From: Kitasatospora xanthocidica | GTDB taxonomy: Bacteria > Actinomycetota > Actinomycetes > Streptomycetales > Streptomycetaceae | NCBI RefSeq assembly: GCF_014656195.1 | Contig: NZ_BNBY01000005.1 | Span: 328,971-392,970 of the forward strand | DNA length: 64,000 nt | Direction of reading: 5' to 3' | Shown here: positions 47,547 through 59,290 of the stretch, piece by piece | Layout: every line of letters begins with the position of its first letter | How positions within the stretch are numbered: the stretch's first letter is position 1 | Notes under the pieces: model-generated | Told to the model about the DNA's origin: nothing | The model's database searches: none | Seen by the model: the letters and a program-made list of their open reading frames with translations, nothing else | Made by a program: the position numbers and the translations under genes

Positions 47547-49931
47547 TCAGCGGGCCGGGCGGAGCCAGAGGGTGGCGAGCGGGGGGAGGATCAGTTCGGC
47601 CGAGCGGGGCTGGCCGTCCCACTCCACCGGGTCGGCCTTGACCGGGTGCGAGTTGCCGATGCCGCCGCCGCCGTACTCCTCGGCGTCGGTGTTCAGCAGT
47701 TCCTCCCACAGCTGGTCGCGGCCGGCCAGGCGGGGCAGGCCGACCCGGCGGCCGTGGCGGACGACCGGGGAGAAGTTGCAGACCGCGACCAGCGGGGTGC
47801 CGTCGGCCGCGTAGCGGACGAAGGAGAGCAGGTTGTCCTCGGCCGCGCCGCCGTCGAGCCACCGGAAGCCGTCCGGGGTGGTGTCCAGCTCCCACAGGGC
47901 CGGGGTGTCGAGGTAGCGCCGGTTGAGGTCGCGGACCAGCCGGCGCACTCCCAGGTGGTCCTGGTGGGCCGGCCACTGCTCGTCGAGCACCCACCACTGC
48001 GGGCCCTGCTCGTGGTCCCACTCCGCGCCCTGGGCGAACTCCTGGCCCATGTAGAGCAGTTGCTTGCCCGGGTGGGACCACATGAAGCCCAGGTAGGCGC
48101 GGTGGTTGGCGCGCTGCTGCCACCAGTCGCCGGGCATCTTGGAGACCAGGGCCTGCTTGCCGTGGACGACCTCGTCGTGCGAGATCGGCAGGACGTAGTT
48201 CTCGGAGTAGGCGTACACCATCGAGAAGGTGATCTCGTTGTGGTGGTACTTGCGGTGCACCGGCTCCTTGGACATGTAGACCAGCGAGTCGTGCATCCAG
48301 CCCATGTTCCACTTCAGCCCGAAGCCGAGGCCGCCGGCGTCGGTGGGGCGGGTGACGCCGTCCCAGGCGGTGGACTCCTCGGCGATGGTGATCACGCCCG
48401 GGCAGCGCCGGTAGACGGTGGCGTTCATCTCCTGCAGGAAGGCGGCCGCGTCCAGGTTCTCCCGGCCGCCGTGCTGGTTGGGCGTCCAGGCGCCGCCCTC
48501 GCGGGAGTAGTCCAGGTAGAGCATCGAGGCGACGGCGTCCACCCGCAGGCCGTCGATGTGGAACTCCTCGCACCAGTAGACCGCGTTGGCCACCAGGAAG
48601 TTGCGCACCTCCTTGCGGCCGTAGTCGAACTCCAGCGTCCCCCAGTCGGGGTGCTCGGCGCGCAGCGGGTCGGCGGGCTCGTACAGCGGCTCGCCGTCGA
48701 AGCGGGCGAGCGCGAAGTCGTCCTTGGGGAAGTGCGCGGGCACCCAGTCGACGATCACGCCGATGCCGTGCCGGTGCAGGGTGTCCACCAGGTGCCGGAA
48801 GTCGTCCGGGCCGCCCAGCCGGGCGGTGGGGGCGTAGTAGCCGGACACCTGGTAGCCCCAGGAGCCGCCGAAGGGGTGCTCCATCACCGGCATGAACTCC
48901 ACGTGGGTGAAGTTCAACTCCTTGAGGTAGTGCGGCAGTTCCTCGGCGATGGCGCGGTAGGTGGTGAGGTCGGGGCGCCAGGAGGGCAGGTGCAGCTCGT
49001 AGACCGACATCGGCGCCCGGTGGTGCGGGGTGCGGGCCCGGCGGGCCATCCACTCGTCGTCCTGCCACCGGTAGTCGGAGGAGGTGACCACCGAGGCGGT
49101 GCCGGGCGGGCACTGGGCGGCCCGGGCCAGCGGGTCGGCCTTGTCGAGCACCCAGCCCTGCCGGGTGTGCACCTCGTACTTGTACGTGGTGCCCTCGGCC
49201 AGGCCGGGGACGAACAGCTCCCAGATCCCGGAGGAGCCGAGCGAGCGCATCGGGTGCCCGGTGCCGTTCCAGTGGTTGAAGTCGCCGATCAGCCGGACTC
49301 CGACGGCGTTCGGCGCCCAGACGGCGAACGCGGTGCCGGCCACGCCGTCGACGGTGCGCACGTGCGAGCCGAGCGCCTGCCACAGCTGCTCGTGCCGGCC
49401 CTCGGAGATCAGGTGCAGGTCGAGTTCGCCGAGGGTGGGCGGGGTGCGGTAGCCGTCCCGCTGGCGCAGCGGCCGGCCGTCGGCGTAGGTCACCAGCAGG
49501 GTGTAGTCGGACGGTTCGTCGCCGGCCACCAGGCCGGTGAACAACCCGCTCTGCTGGTGGGTGAGTTCGGCCGGGCCGTGGGCGGTCTCGACGACCACCC
49601 GCTCGGCGAACGGGCGCAGCACCCGGATCGCCGTGCCGCCGTGCACCGGGTGCGCGCCGAGCACCCCGTGCGGGTCGTGGTGCTGCCCGCTCACCAGCCG
49701 GTCCACCTCGGACGGCGGCAGCGGCGCCTCGGGCAGGCGGAGGGCTGTGACGGGAGGTGCGACTTCCTCACCCGCTTCCAGCCGTTCGGGCCGTTCGGCT
49801 CGGGGCGGGGTGGTGACTCGCTCGCTCGCCTCCAGGTGGTCGGGCCGTTCGGCTCGGGGTGCGGAGGACCCGGCCAGGAAGGTGGCCGGGACGGGTCGGG
49901 TGGGGCGGCCGGTCGGGTCGAGCGGCGTCAC
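47547..49931 (-). CDS. glgB: 1,4-alpha-glucan branching enzyme
   Basis: A 794-residue GH13 enzyme that introduces alpha-1,6 branches into glucan made by GlgE. After an N-terminal extension come two CBM48/early-set domains (AIRVLRPFAERVVVETAHGP; AVWAPNAVGVRLIGDFNHWN), the barrel with nucleophile Asp in DGLRVDAVASMLY, acid Glu in TIAEESTAWD and PISHDEVVHGK, and a C-terminal beta domain. The first 60 residues contain an 18-residue tandem duplication (PRAERPDHLEASERVTTP, PRAERPERLEAGEEVAPP). The GTG at 49931 follows AGGAGGA. It is last in the operon glgE-treS-mak-glgB. Confidence 0.95.
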   Translation of the reverse strand: MTPLDPTGRPTRPVPATFLAGSSAPRAERPDHLEASERVTTPPRAERPERLEAGEEVAPPVTALRLPEAPLPPSEVDRLVSGQHHDPHGVLGAHPVHGGTAIRVLRPFAERVVVETAHGPAELTHQQSGLFTGLVAGDEPSDYTLLVTYADGRPLRQRDGYRTPPTLGELDLHLISEGRHEQLWQALGSHVRTVDGVAGTAFAVWAPNAVGVRLIGDFNHWNGTGHPMRSLGSSGIWELFVPGLAEGTTYKYEVHTRQGWVLDKADPLARAAQCPPGTASVVTSSDYRWQDDEWMARRARTPHHRAPMSVYELHLPSWRPDLTTYRAIAEELPHYLKELNFTHVEFMPVMEHPFGGSWGYQVSGYYAPTARLGGPDDFRHLVDTLHRHGIGVIVDWVPAHFPKDDFALARFDGEPLYEPADPLRAEHPDWGTLEFDYGRKEVRNFLVANAVYWCEEFHIDGLRVDAVASMLYLDYSREGGAWTPNQHGGRENLDAAAFLQEMNATVYRRCPGVITIAEESTAWDGVTRPTDAGGLGFGLKWNMGWMHDSLVYMSKEPVHRKYHHNEITFSMVYAYSENYVLPISHDEVVHGKQALVSKMPGDWWQQRANHRAYLGFMWSHPGKQLLYMGQEFAQGAEWDHEQGPQWWVLDEQWPAHQDHLGVRRLVRDLNRRYLDTPALWELDTTPDGFRWLDGGAAEDNLLSFVRYAADGTPLVAVCNFSPVVRHGRRVGLPRLAGRDQLWEELLNTDAEEYGGGGIGNSHPVKADPVEWDGQPRSAELILPPLATLWLRPAR
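49776..49859 (-). repeat. 54-bp tandem duplication at the 5' end of glgB
   Basis: The 18-codon unit occurs twice at an offset of 54 bp; TCGGGCCGTTCGGCTCGGGG is nearly identical in both copies. The frame is preserved and the variable N-terminal tail is lengthened. Confidence 0.7.
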
Positions 49932-50000
49932 GGCGTGGTCCTCCTGCGGCGGGATGGGCGAACTCGTGGCGGACGGGCGGACGGGCGGGGCGGGGCGGGA

Positions 50001-51491
50001 TCAGACGGAGAGGGCGAGCCGGTTGATCGCGGCCAGCGGGATCGGCAGCCAGCTCGGCCGGTGCCGGGCCTCGTAGACCACCTCGTAGACCGCCTTGTCG
50101 ATCTCCAGTGCCCTCATCAGCTCCGGCGAGGCGGCCGGGTCGGCGCCGCCTCCGGCGGTGTAGCCGGCGCAGAAGGCGGTGCGGTTGCGCTGGGCCCAGG
50201 CGGCGGCGAGGTGGGCCAGTTCCGGGTCGACCGGGCCGCCGGCCAGCAGGTGGGCGGCCGCGTAGTCGAAGGAGCGGAGCATCGCGGCGACGTCGCGCAG
50301 GGCGGGCTGCGGTTCCCGGCGCTCGTTGACCGATTTGGCCGGCTCGCCCTCGAAGTCCAGCAGCACCCATCCGTGCGGGGTCCGCATGGCCTGCCCGAGG
50401 TGCAGGTCGCCGTGGATGCGCTGGACCGGGAGGCCGTCCGGGTGGGCGTCGGCGAGCTGTTGGAAGGCGGTGCGCAGGGCGGACCGGAAGCGGAGCAGTC
50501 CGGGGACGGCGGCGACGGCGCTGTCCAGCCGGTCGGCCATGGTGGTGGCGAGCCGTCCGGTCTGGGTGCGGTCGAGCCGGGCGACCGGCATCGAGCGGGC
50601 CAGTACCCGGTGCACCTCGGCGGTGGCCCGGCCGAGCCGGTGCGCTTCGATGGCGAAGTTGCCGGGGGAGCGGTCGCCCTTGAGCCGGCCGACCTGGTCG
50701 AGAGCGAGTTCCCAGCCGTCCTCGGCGTCCGGCAGGTAGCGCTGGAGCAGGCCGAGGGTGGCGGGTTCGGCGCGTTCCATCCGGCTCTCGAACCAGGCGG
50801 CGACCCGGGGGATCCGGGTGGAGCCGGCCCGGGAGAGGGCGAGCGAGAGTTCGAGGTCGGGGTTGGTGCCGGGGTGGATGCGGCGGAACAGCTTGAGGAT
50901 GTAGGAGGTGCCGTAGATGACCGAGCTGTTGGACTGCTCGGCGGTGGAGGCGCGGCCGGGGAGGTTGGCGGGCAGCCCGGAGCCGGGGGTGCGGCGGAAG
51001 GAGAGCGAGCCGAAGCGGTCGCCGGTGGCCAGGTGTTCGAGCAGCCGTCCGGTGAGTTCGGGGTCGTGCACCGCGTCGTACAGGGTCGCGCCGTCGTACG
51101 GGCCCTGGCTGAGCCGGCCGAGCACCGCGCCGGGTCCGATGTCGCCGGGGCCCTGGGAGCGGATGCCGAGCAGCAGCTGGTAGATGTCGCCGTGCGGGGC
51201 GCCGGCCGTGGTGGCGTGCTCGACCCGCAGCAGCAGGTGCAGCAGGGCCGGGTCGCCGACCTGCAGCGGGGTGCCGACCACCGGGGTGAGGCCGGTGATG
51301 GGCCGTCCCTTCCCGGCGTACCAGCGCTGGGTGGGCAGCCACGCGGCGATCAGCGGCAGCGCCGCCTGGATGAGCTCGCTGACCCCCAGGGCGGTTCTCC
51401 GGGCCCCGGAGCCCCGCGCGCCGGTCGGCACGGTGGGGCCGGCCTGGGCGTCGTGCTGCACATGGGCTTGAGAACGGGAGGTTTCGGACAT
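50001..51491 (-). CDS. mak: Maltokinase (Mak/Pep2)
   Basis: A 496-residue kinase with a eukaryote-like aminoglycoside-phosphotransferase fold that makes maltose-1-phosphate from maltose and ATP. The N-terminal domain has WLPTQRWYAGKGRPI, typical of Mak. The catalytic loop is RIHGDLHLGQ (about 340) and the metal-binding DFEGEP follows. The first 35 residues are variable. The start at 51491 has GGGAG upstream. The gene lies between treS and glgB, 69 bp before glgB, so the operon order follows the pathway. Confidence 0.93.
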   Translation of the reverse strand: MSETSRSQAHVQHDAQAGPTVPTGARGSGARRTALGVSELIQAALPLIAAWLPTQRWYAGKGRPITGLTPVVGTPLQVGDPALLHLLLRVEHATTAGAPHGDIYQLLLGIRSQGPGDIGPGAVLGRLSQGPYDGATLYDAVHDPELTGRLLEHLATGDRFGSLSFRRTPGSGLPANLPGRASTAEQSNSSVIYGTSYILKLFRRIHPGTNPDLELSLALSRAGSTRIPRVAAWFESRMERAEPATLGLLQRYLPDAEDGWELALDQVGRLKGDRSPGNFAIEAHRLGRATAEVHRVLARSMPVARLDRTQTGRLATTMADRLDSAVAAVPGLLRFRSALRTAFQQLADAHPDGLPVQRIHGDLHLGQAMRTPHGWVLLDFEGEPAKSVNERREPQPALRDVAAMLRSFDYAAAHLLAGGPVDPELAHLAAAWAQRNRTAFCAGYTAGGGADPAASPELMRALEIDKAVYEVVYEARHRPSWLPIPLAAINRLALSV

Positions 51492-51659
51492 GACTCCCTT
51501 TCCCCGGAAGCGCGCGGACGGCCCGACGGGTCGTGGCCGGGTCCGTCAGTCTTCCGGATTTCGGCGGCGCGGCGGTCGCGGCACGCGAGCACGGCTCGGG
51601 TGTCACGCCTTCGTGTGGGTGGCCGTTGGGCTGTTCTCCGTACGCGGTGGTGCAGAGAA

Positions 51660-51696
51660 CTCCGGGGGCGCTGTGGTCCAACTGGCGCCCCCGGAG
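51660..51696 (-). terminator. Hairpin between treS and mak
   Basis: A perfect 12-bp stem (CTCCGGGGGCGC with GCGCCCCCGGAG) with a 13-base loop sits 38 bp after the treS stop. It may attenuate transcription into mak and glgB. Confidence 0.7.
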
Positions 51697-51733
51697 GGTC
51701 TGGTGGTGCTGTCGTGGCGCGTGCGGCGGATCG

Positions 51734-53454
<1,721 letters not shown>

Positions 53455-53458
<4 letters not shown>

Positions 53459-55884
53459 GCTGGGTTCCTCCGAACCGTGAGGAGGTGAGCCGGCTCGGCT
53501 GAGGGATCGAGCCGGACGTAGTTGTGCCGGCCCCAGGTGTAGACGGCGCCGGTGAGCTCGTCGTGCACCGCGAACGGGCCGTCGCCCTCGAGGGTGACGG
53601 TGGCCTCCTGGACGTGGTGCGGGTCGAGGTTCACGACGGTGATGACCTGGTCGGTGAGCCCCTCGGGGGTGGTCGCGGTCTTGGAGTAGGCGAGCACCCG
53701 GTCGTTGTCGGTGGGGTGGAAGCGCAGGTCGCGCAGCTGCTGCAGGGCGGGGTGGCGCCGGCGCAGCCGGTTCAGCACGGTCAGCAGCGGGGCGAGGGTG
53801 TCGGTGCGGGCCCAGTCGCGGGGGCGCAGCTCGTACTTCTCCGAGTGCAGGTACTCCTCGGAGCCCGGGTGGGCCGGCTCGTTCTCGTACAGCTCGTACC
53901 CGGCGTAGACGCCGTAGCTGGGGGAGAGGGTGGCGGCGAGCACGGCGCGGACGGCGAAGGCGGCGCGGCCGCCCTGCTGGAGGTACTCGTGCAGGATGTC
54001 CGGGGTGTTGGCGAAGAAGTTGGGGCGCATGTAGGCGGCCGTGTCACCGGTGAGTTCGGTGAGGTACTCGGTGAGTTCCGGCTTGGTGGTGCGCCAGGTG
54101 AAGTACGTGTACGACTGGTGGAAACCGATCTTCGCCAGGGTGTGCATCATCGCCGGGCGGGTGAAGGCCTCCGCCAGGAACACGACATCCGGGTCGGTGC
54201 GGGCGATGTCGCCGAGCACCTTCTCCCAGAACACCACCGGTTTGGTGTGCGGGTTGTCGACCCGGAAGATCCGCACGCCGTGGGACATCCAGAAGCGCAG
54301 GATCCGGATGGTTTCCTTGACGATTCCGTCCATGTCCTGGTCGAAGTTGATCGGAAAGATGTCCTGGTACTTCTTCGGCGGGTTCTCGGCGTAGGCGATG
54401 GTGCCGTCCGCGCGGTGGCTGAACCATTCCGGGTGCTTGTTCACCCAGGGGTGGTCGGGGGAGCACTGGAGGGCGAAGTCGAGCGCCACCTCCAGGTGCA
54501 GGTCCCGGGCCTCGGTGACGAAGTGGTCGAAGTCCTCGATGGTGCCGAGGTCGGGGTGGACCGCGTCGTGGCCGCCCTCGGGGGAGCCGATCGCCCAGGG
54601 CGAGCCGACGTCGTGCGGACCGGCCGTCAGGGTGTTGTCCGGGCCCTTGCGGAAGGCTCGGCCGATCGGGTGGACCGGCGGCAGGTAGACCACGTCGAAG
54701 CCCATCGCGGCGACCGCCGGCAGCCGCTCGGCGGCGGTGCGCAGGGTGCCCGGGCGCGGCGGCTCGACACCGGCCGGGTCCACCACGGCGCCCTCCGAGC
54801 GCGGGAAGAACTCGTACCAGGAGCCGAACAGCGCGCGCTCGCGGTCCACCTGCAGCGGCAGCGGGCGGGAGGCGCTGAGCAGCTCGCGCAGCGGGTACCG
54901 GGTCAGCAGCTCCAGCACCTCGGGGGCGAGGGCGGCGGCCAGCCGGGACAGCGGCGGCATGGCCGGGTCGCGCAGCGCGTCGGCGGCGGCCAGCACGTCG
55001 GCGCGGCCCTCCTTCTTCGGCACGCCGGCCGCGGCCTGCTCGAACAGCCGGGCGCCCTCCTCCAGGACCAGCGCGGTGTCGATCCCGGCGGGCAGCTTCA
55101 CCGAGGCGGTCCTGCGCCAGGTGGCGATCGGGTCGCTCCACGCCTCCACCAGGTACGACCAGCGGCCGGGCGCGGTCGGGGTGACGTACGCGCCCCAGCG
55201 GTCGGTGCCCTCGGCGAGCTCGCGCATCGGGGTCCACGGGCCGCCGCGGCCGCGCGGGTCGCGCAGCACCACGTTGGCGTTGACGGCGTCGTGGCCCTCG
55301 CGGAAGACGGTCGCGGTGACCAGGAAGGTCTCGCCGACGACGGCCTTGGCCGGGCGGCGGCCGCCGTCGACGAGCGGGCTGACGTCCAGGACGGGGATGC
55401 GGCCGATCACGGTGTCGCTCTCTGTCTTGCGGGCGGCGGTCTTGGCAGTGGTCTTGGCGGTGCTCTTGGCAGTGGTCTTGGTGGTCTTGGCAGCAGGCCT
55501 GGTGGACGGACCGGTGGCGGTCCCGGCGCCGCCCTTCGCGGCGGACGCCTTCGGGGCGGCCGCCTTCTTCGCGGCGGCCGTCCGGCGCGGCGCGGGGTCG
55601 GCCCCGGTGCCGGCCTTCGGGGTGGTGGCCGGGGCGGTGGTGCGGCGCGTGCTGGTGGCGCGCCCGCGGGGTGCCGCGGTCCCGTCCTCCTCGGCCCCGG
55701 GGTGTCGGGGCGCCGCGGAGGGCCGGGCTTCGGAGGATCCGGCACGGACCGCCCCGGACGCCCGGGGCGCGGGCATCGCCGGATCTGTCCGAGTGTCAGA
55801 ATCCATCCGTCCGGCGGATTCCGCGACCGCTGGGTCGAGCGTTTCGGCCACCGGTGTGGACTGGTCCCGCGTGTCGCCGTGCAT
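53455..55884 (-). CDS. glgE: Alpha-1,4-glucan:maltose-1-phosphate maltosyltransferase GlgE
   Basis: An 809-residue GH13_3 enzyme that extends alpha-1,4-glucan with maltose-1-phosphate. The core starts at [20 protein letters not shown] (about 159). It has nucleophile Asp in [12 protein letters not shown], acid Glu in [10 protein letters not shown] and the conserved [11 protein letters not shown]. Known GlgE proteins are about 660-700 residues. Here about 158 extra N-terminal residues precede the core, the last 55 rich in Lys, Ala and Thr ([17 protein letters not shown]), like histone H1 tails. The ATG at 55884 has AGGAG seven bases upstream, supporting the long form. First gene of the operon. 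Confidence 0.94.
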
Positions 55885-56528
55885 GCCAAACTCCTGCCCG
55901 AGATCGACGGCAGCTCCCGCGGGCCGGGGTCGGGCCAGGGAGTACCGGGAGGACTGCTGGGTGGGGAGGACGTGCGACCGGAGCCTGCCCGCGTCGCTGT
56001 CCCCGGCAACCTGCCCGGCGCCCGCCGAGTCGGCGGCGGGACGCCCTGGAGCCCGTGCGCGTCCCGGCGCACGCCTCCGGGGGCACGCCCCCCGGGCGGT
56101 CCGGTCCACCCGTGAACGAGCGGGCCGGGCCCGAGGACACGCGCCGGTGCGCGGTGAGCGCCGAATGGGCTAAGGAGAACGGGAACGGCCAACGCGAAAA
56201 GGATTCGGACGTGCTGCTTCGAGGGGGACGCCACCCGTCGCCGCACTCCCCACAGCATCAACGACCTTCGGTCATCCTCGCACCGGCGGCGCGGTTTTTG
56301 CAGCGGTACGACAGGAGTTTCGAGTCTTCTCCCGAGCGGGTGCGCCATCGGAAATGGATCCGTACCGCGGAGTTCACGTATTGGTAGCGCGGGCCCCCGA
56401 AATGTGCGCCGCGCGCGCCCCCTGTGCAGACCAATGCGCCGAATGCGATCTCATCAATAGGCCGAACGGATGCCCAATAGCCCACATGACGCACTGTCGG
56501 ACCGACCGCCGAGGCTACGCTTCACGCC
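55885..56528. promoter_or_regulatory. Divergent control region of glgE and glgP
   Basis: This 644-bp spacer lies between the two divergent glucan genes. On the plus strand TACGCT (56516-56521) ends seven bases before the glgP GTG with no ribosome site, consistent with a leaderless start. From 56160 to 56480 the DNA is notably less GC-rich than its surroundings, as expected for promoters. No clear -35 box or palindrome was found. There is no gene. Confidence 0.5.
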
Positions 56529-59210
56529 GTGAAGGCAATCCGCAGATTCACCGTCCGCACCGTCCTGCCCGAACAACTCCAGCCGTTGCACGAGCTGGCC
56601 CTCAACCTGCGCTGGTCCTGGCACCCCGAGACCAGGGACCTGTTCCGGTCCGTGGACCCGGAGGTCTGGGCCGCGACCGGCGAGGACCCGGTGCGGCTGC
56701 TCGGGGAGGTCCCGGCCGCCCGGCTCGCCGCGCTCGCCGCCGACCGGCGGTTCCTGCGCAGACTCGGCGACCTCGCCGACGACCTGCGCGACTACCTGAG
56801 CGGACCGCGCTGGTACCAGACCCGGCAGGAGACCGAGGCCGGCGCGCTGCCGGCCGCCGTCGCCTACTTCTCGCCCGAGTACGGCATCGCCGCCGCGCTG
56901 CCCCAGTACTCCGGCGGGCTCGGCATCCTGGCCGGCGACCACCTCAAGGCCGCCAGCGACCTCGGCGTCCCGGTCATCGGCGTCGGGCTCTTCTACCGGC
57001 ACGGCTACTTCCGGCAGTCCCTCGACCGGGACGGCTGGCAGCAGGAGCGCTACCCGCTGCTCGACCCGGACGAGCTCGCGGTCAGCCCGCTGCGGGAGGC
57101 CGACGGCACCCCCTGCCGGGTCGACCTCGCGCTGCCCGGCGGACGCACCCTGGCCGCCCGGATCTGGAAGGCCCAGGTCGGCCGGGTGCCGCTGCTGCTG
57201 CTCGACTCCGACATCGAGGCCAACTCGCCCGCCGAACGCGACGTCACCGACCGGCTGTACGGCGGCGGCAGCGAGCACCGGCTGCTGCAGGAGATGCTGC
57301 TAGGCATCGGCGGCGTCCGGGCGGTGCGCGCCTACTGCCGGCTCACCGGGCACCCCGCGCCCGAGGTTTTCCACACCAACGAGGGCCACGCCGGCTTCCT
57401 CGGCGTCGAACGGATCCGCGAGCTGGTCGCCGCGGGCCCGGCCGACCCGGACACCGCCGCCCTGGACTTCGCCGCCGCCCTGGAGTCCGTCCGGGCCGGC
57501 ACGCTCTTCACCACCCACACGCCCGTCCCGGCCGGCATCGACCGCTTCGACCGCGAGCTGGTCGCCCGCCACTTCGGCGGCGAGGCCGCGCTGCCCGGCG
57601 TCCCGGTCGACCAGGTGCTCGCGCTCGGTGCCGAGACCTGGCCCGGCGGGGACCCGAAGCTGTTCAACATGGCCGCCATGGGCCTGCGGCTGGCCCAGCG
57701 CGCCAACGGGGTCTCCACCCTGCACGGCGAGGTCAGCCGCTCGATGTTCAACGGCCTCTGGCCCGGCTTCGACCCCGCCGAGGTGCCGATCACCTCGGTC
57801 ACCAACGGCGTCCACGCCGCCACCTGGATCGACCCGGCGGTCGTCCGGCTCGGCGCCGCCGAGATCGGCGCCGAGCGCGCCGAGGAGGCGATGACCACCG
57901 GCGAGGCCACCCGCTGGACCGGCCTGGAGTCGATCGGCAACAGCGAGGTCTGGGAGCTGCGCCGCACCCTGCGCGCCCAGCTGGTGGAGGAGGCCCGCCG
58001 TCGGCTGCGCGCCTCCTGGCGCCAGCGCGGGGCCGGCCAGGCCGAACTCGGCTGGGTCTCCTCGGTGCTCGACCCGGACGTGCTCACCATCGGCTTCGCC
58101 CGCCGGGTGCCCTCGTACAAGCGGCTCACCCTGATGCTCCGCGACCAGGACCGGCTGCGGTCCCTGCTGCTCCACCCCACCCGGCCGGTGCAGATCGTGG
58201 TCGCGGGCAAGGCCCACCCGGCCGACGACGGCGGCAAGCGGCTGATCCGGCAGATGGTCGCCTTCGCCGACGACCCGGCCGTCCGGCACCGGATCGTCTT
58301 CCTGCCCGACTACGACATGGCGATGGCCCAGCACCTCTACCCGGGCTGCGACGTCTGGCTCAACAACCCGCTGCGCCCGCTGGAGGCCTGCGGCACCTCC
58401 GGGATGAAGGCCGCGCTCAACGGCTGCCTCAACCTGTCCGTCCTGGACGGCTGGTGGGACGAGTGGTACGACGGCCGCAACGGCTGGGCGATCCCCACCG
58501 CCGACGAGCGCGACGGCGTGCTCGACCCGGACAGCGGCGAGGCCGAACGGCGCGACGACATCGAGTCCGCCGCGCTCTACGACCTGATCGAGGACCAGGT
58601 CGCCGCCCGGTTCTACGACCGGGACGCGGACGGGCTGCCGCAGCAGTGGATCGCCATGGTCCGGCACACCCTGGTCACCCTCGGGCCCAAGGTGCTCGCC
58701 GGGCGGATGGTCCGCGAGTACGTCGAACGGCTGTACGCCCCGGCGGCGCTGGCCCAGCGGGAGCTGGCGGGCGAGCACTACGCACCCGCGCGGGAGCTGG
58801 CGGGCTGGAAGGCGAAGGTCCGGGAGGCCTGGCCGGCCGTCCGGGTCGAGCACGTCGAGGCGGACTGCCCGGCCGAGGCCCAGGAGCTGGGCAGCTCGCT
58901 GGCGCTGCGGGTGCAGGTCGCGCTCGGCGCGCTGGAGCCGGACGACGTCGAGGTCCAGGTCGTCTCCGGCCGGGTGGACGAGTCGGACGGCATCTCGGAC
59001 GCCTGCCTGCTCGCCCTCAAGCCGGTCGGCGGGCCCGACCTGGACGGGCGCACCCGCTACGAGGGCTCGCTGGAGCTGTGCCGGACCGGCCCGTTCGGCT
59101 ACACCGTCCGGGTGCTGCCCGCGCACCCGCGGCTGGCCTCCCCGGCCGAGCTGGGACTGGTCGCGCTGCCGGCCGAGTCGGCCGGGATGGACGCGGGGCT
59201 GCTGCGCTGA
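56529..59210 (+). CDS. glgP: Alpha-glucan (glycogen/maltodextrin) phosphorylase
   Basis: An 893-residue pyridoxal-phosphate enzyme releasing glucose-1-phosphate from alpha-1,4-glucan. The N-terminal DUF3417 segment (FTVRTVLPEQLQPLHELALN, LRWSWHPETRDLF) is typical of the actinobacterial class. The cofactor Lys lies in EACGTSGMKAALNG (about 627). YFSPEYGIAAALPQYSGGLG, FHTNEGHAGFL and RRVPSYKRLTL line the active site. The start at 56529 (GTG) probably gives a leaderless message. It is divergent from the glgE operon, so synthesis and breakdown genes share a control region. Confidence 0.95.
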   Translation: MKAIRRFTVRTVLPEQLQPLHELALNLRWSWHPETRDLFRSVDPEVWAATGEDPVRLLGEVPAARLAALAADRRFLRRLGDLADDLRDYLSGPRWYQTRQETEAGALPAAVAYFSPEYGIAAALPQYSGGLGILAGDHLKAASDLGVPVIGVGLFYRHGYFRQSLDRDGWQQERYPLLDPDELAVSPLREADGTPCRVDLALPGGRTLAARIWKAQVGRVPLLLLDSDIEANSPAERDVTDRLYGGGSEHRLLQEMLLGIGGVRAVRAYCRLTGHPAPEVFHTNEGHAGFLGVERIRELVAAGPADPDTAALDFAAALESVRAGTLFTTHTPVPAGIDRFDRELVARHFGGEAALPGVPVDQVLALGAETWPGGDPKLFNMAAMGLRLAQRANGVSTLHGEVSRSMFNGLWPGFDPAEVPITSVTNGVHAATWIDPAVVRLGAAEIGAERAEEAMTTGEATRWTGLESIGNSEVWELRRTLRAQLVEEARRRLRASWRQRGAGQAELGWVSSVLDPDVLTIGFARRVPSYKRLTLMLRDQDRLRSLLLHPTRPVQIVVAGKAHPADDGGKRLIRQMVAFADDPAVRHRIVFLPDYDMAMAQHLYPGCDVWLNNPLRPLEACGTSGMKAALNGCLNLSVLDGWWDEWYDGRNGWAIPTADERDGVLDPDSGEAERRDDIESAALYDLIEDQVAARFYDRDADGLPQQWIAMVRHTLVTLGPKVLAGRMVREYVERLYAPAALAQRELAGEHYAPARELAGWKAKVREAWPAVRVEHVEADCPAEAQELGSSLALRVQVALGALEPDDVEVQVVSGRVDESDGISDACLLALKPVGGPDLDGRTRYEGSLELCRTGPFGYTVRVLPAHPRLASPAELGLVALPAESAGMDAGLLR

Positions 59211-59219
59211 CGCCGCGCC

Positions 59220-59258
59220 GGATGACTGCCGTACGTCGACCACGGACGGCAGTCATCC
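59220..59258 (+). terminator. Stem-loop terminator after glgP
   Basis: A perfect 13-bp stem (59220-59232 with 59246-59258) with a 13-base loop. Confidence 0.82.
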
Positions 59259-59290
59259 GCTTGCCGCCCGTGTCGCCCGGGGGGAGCGTG

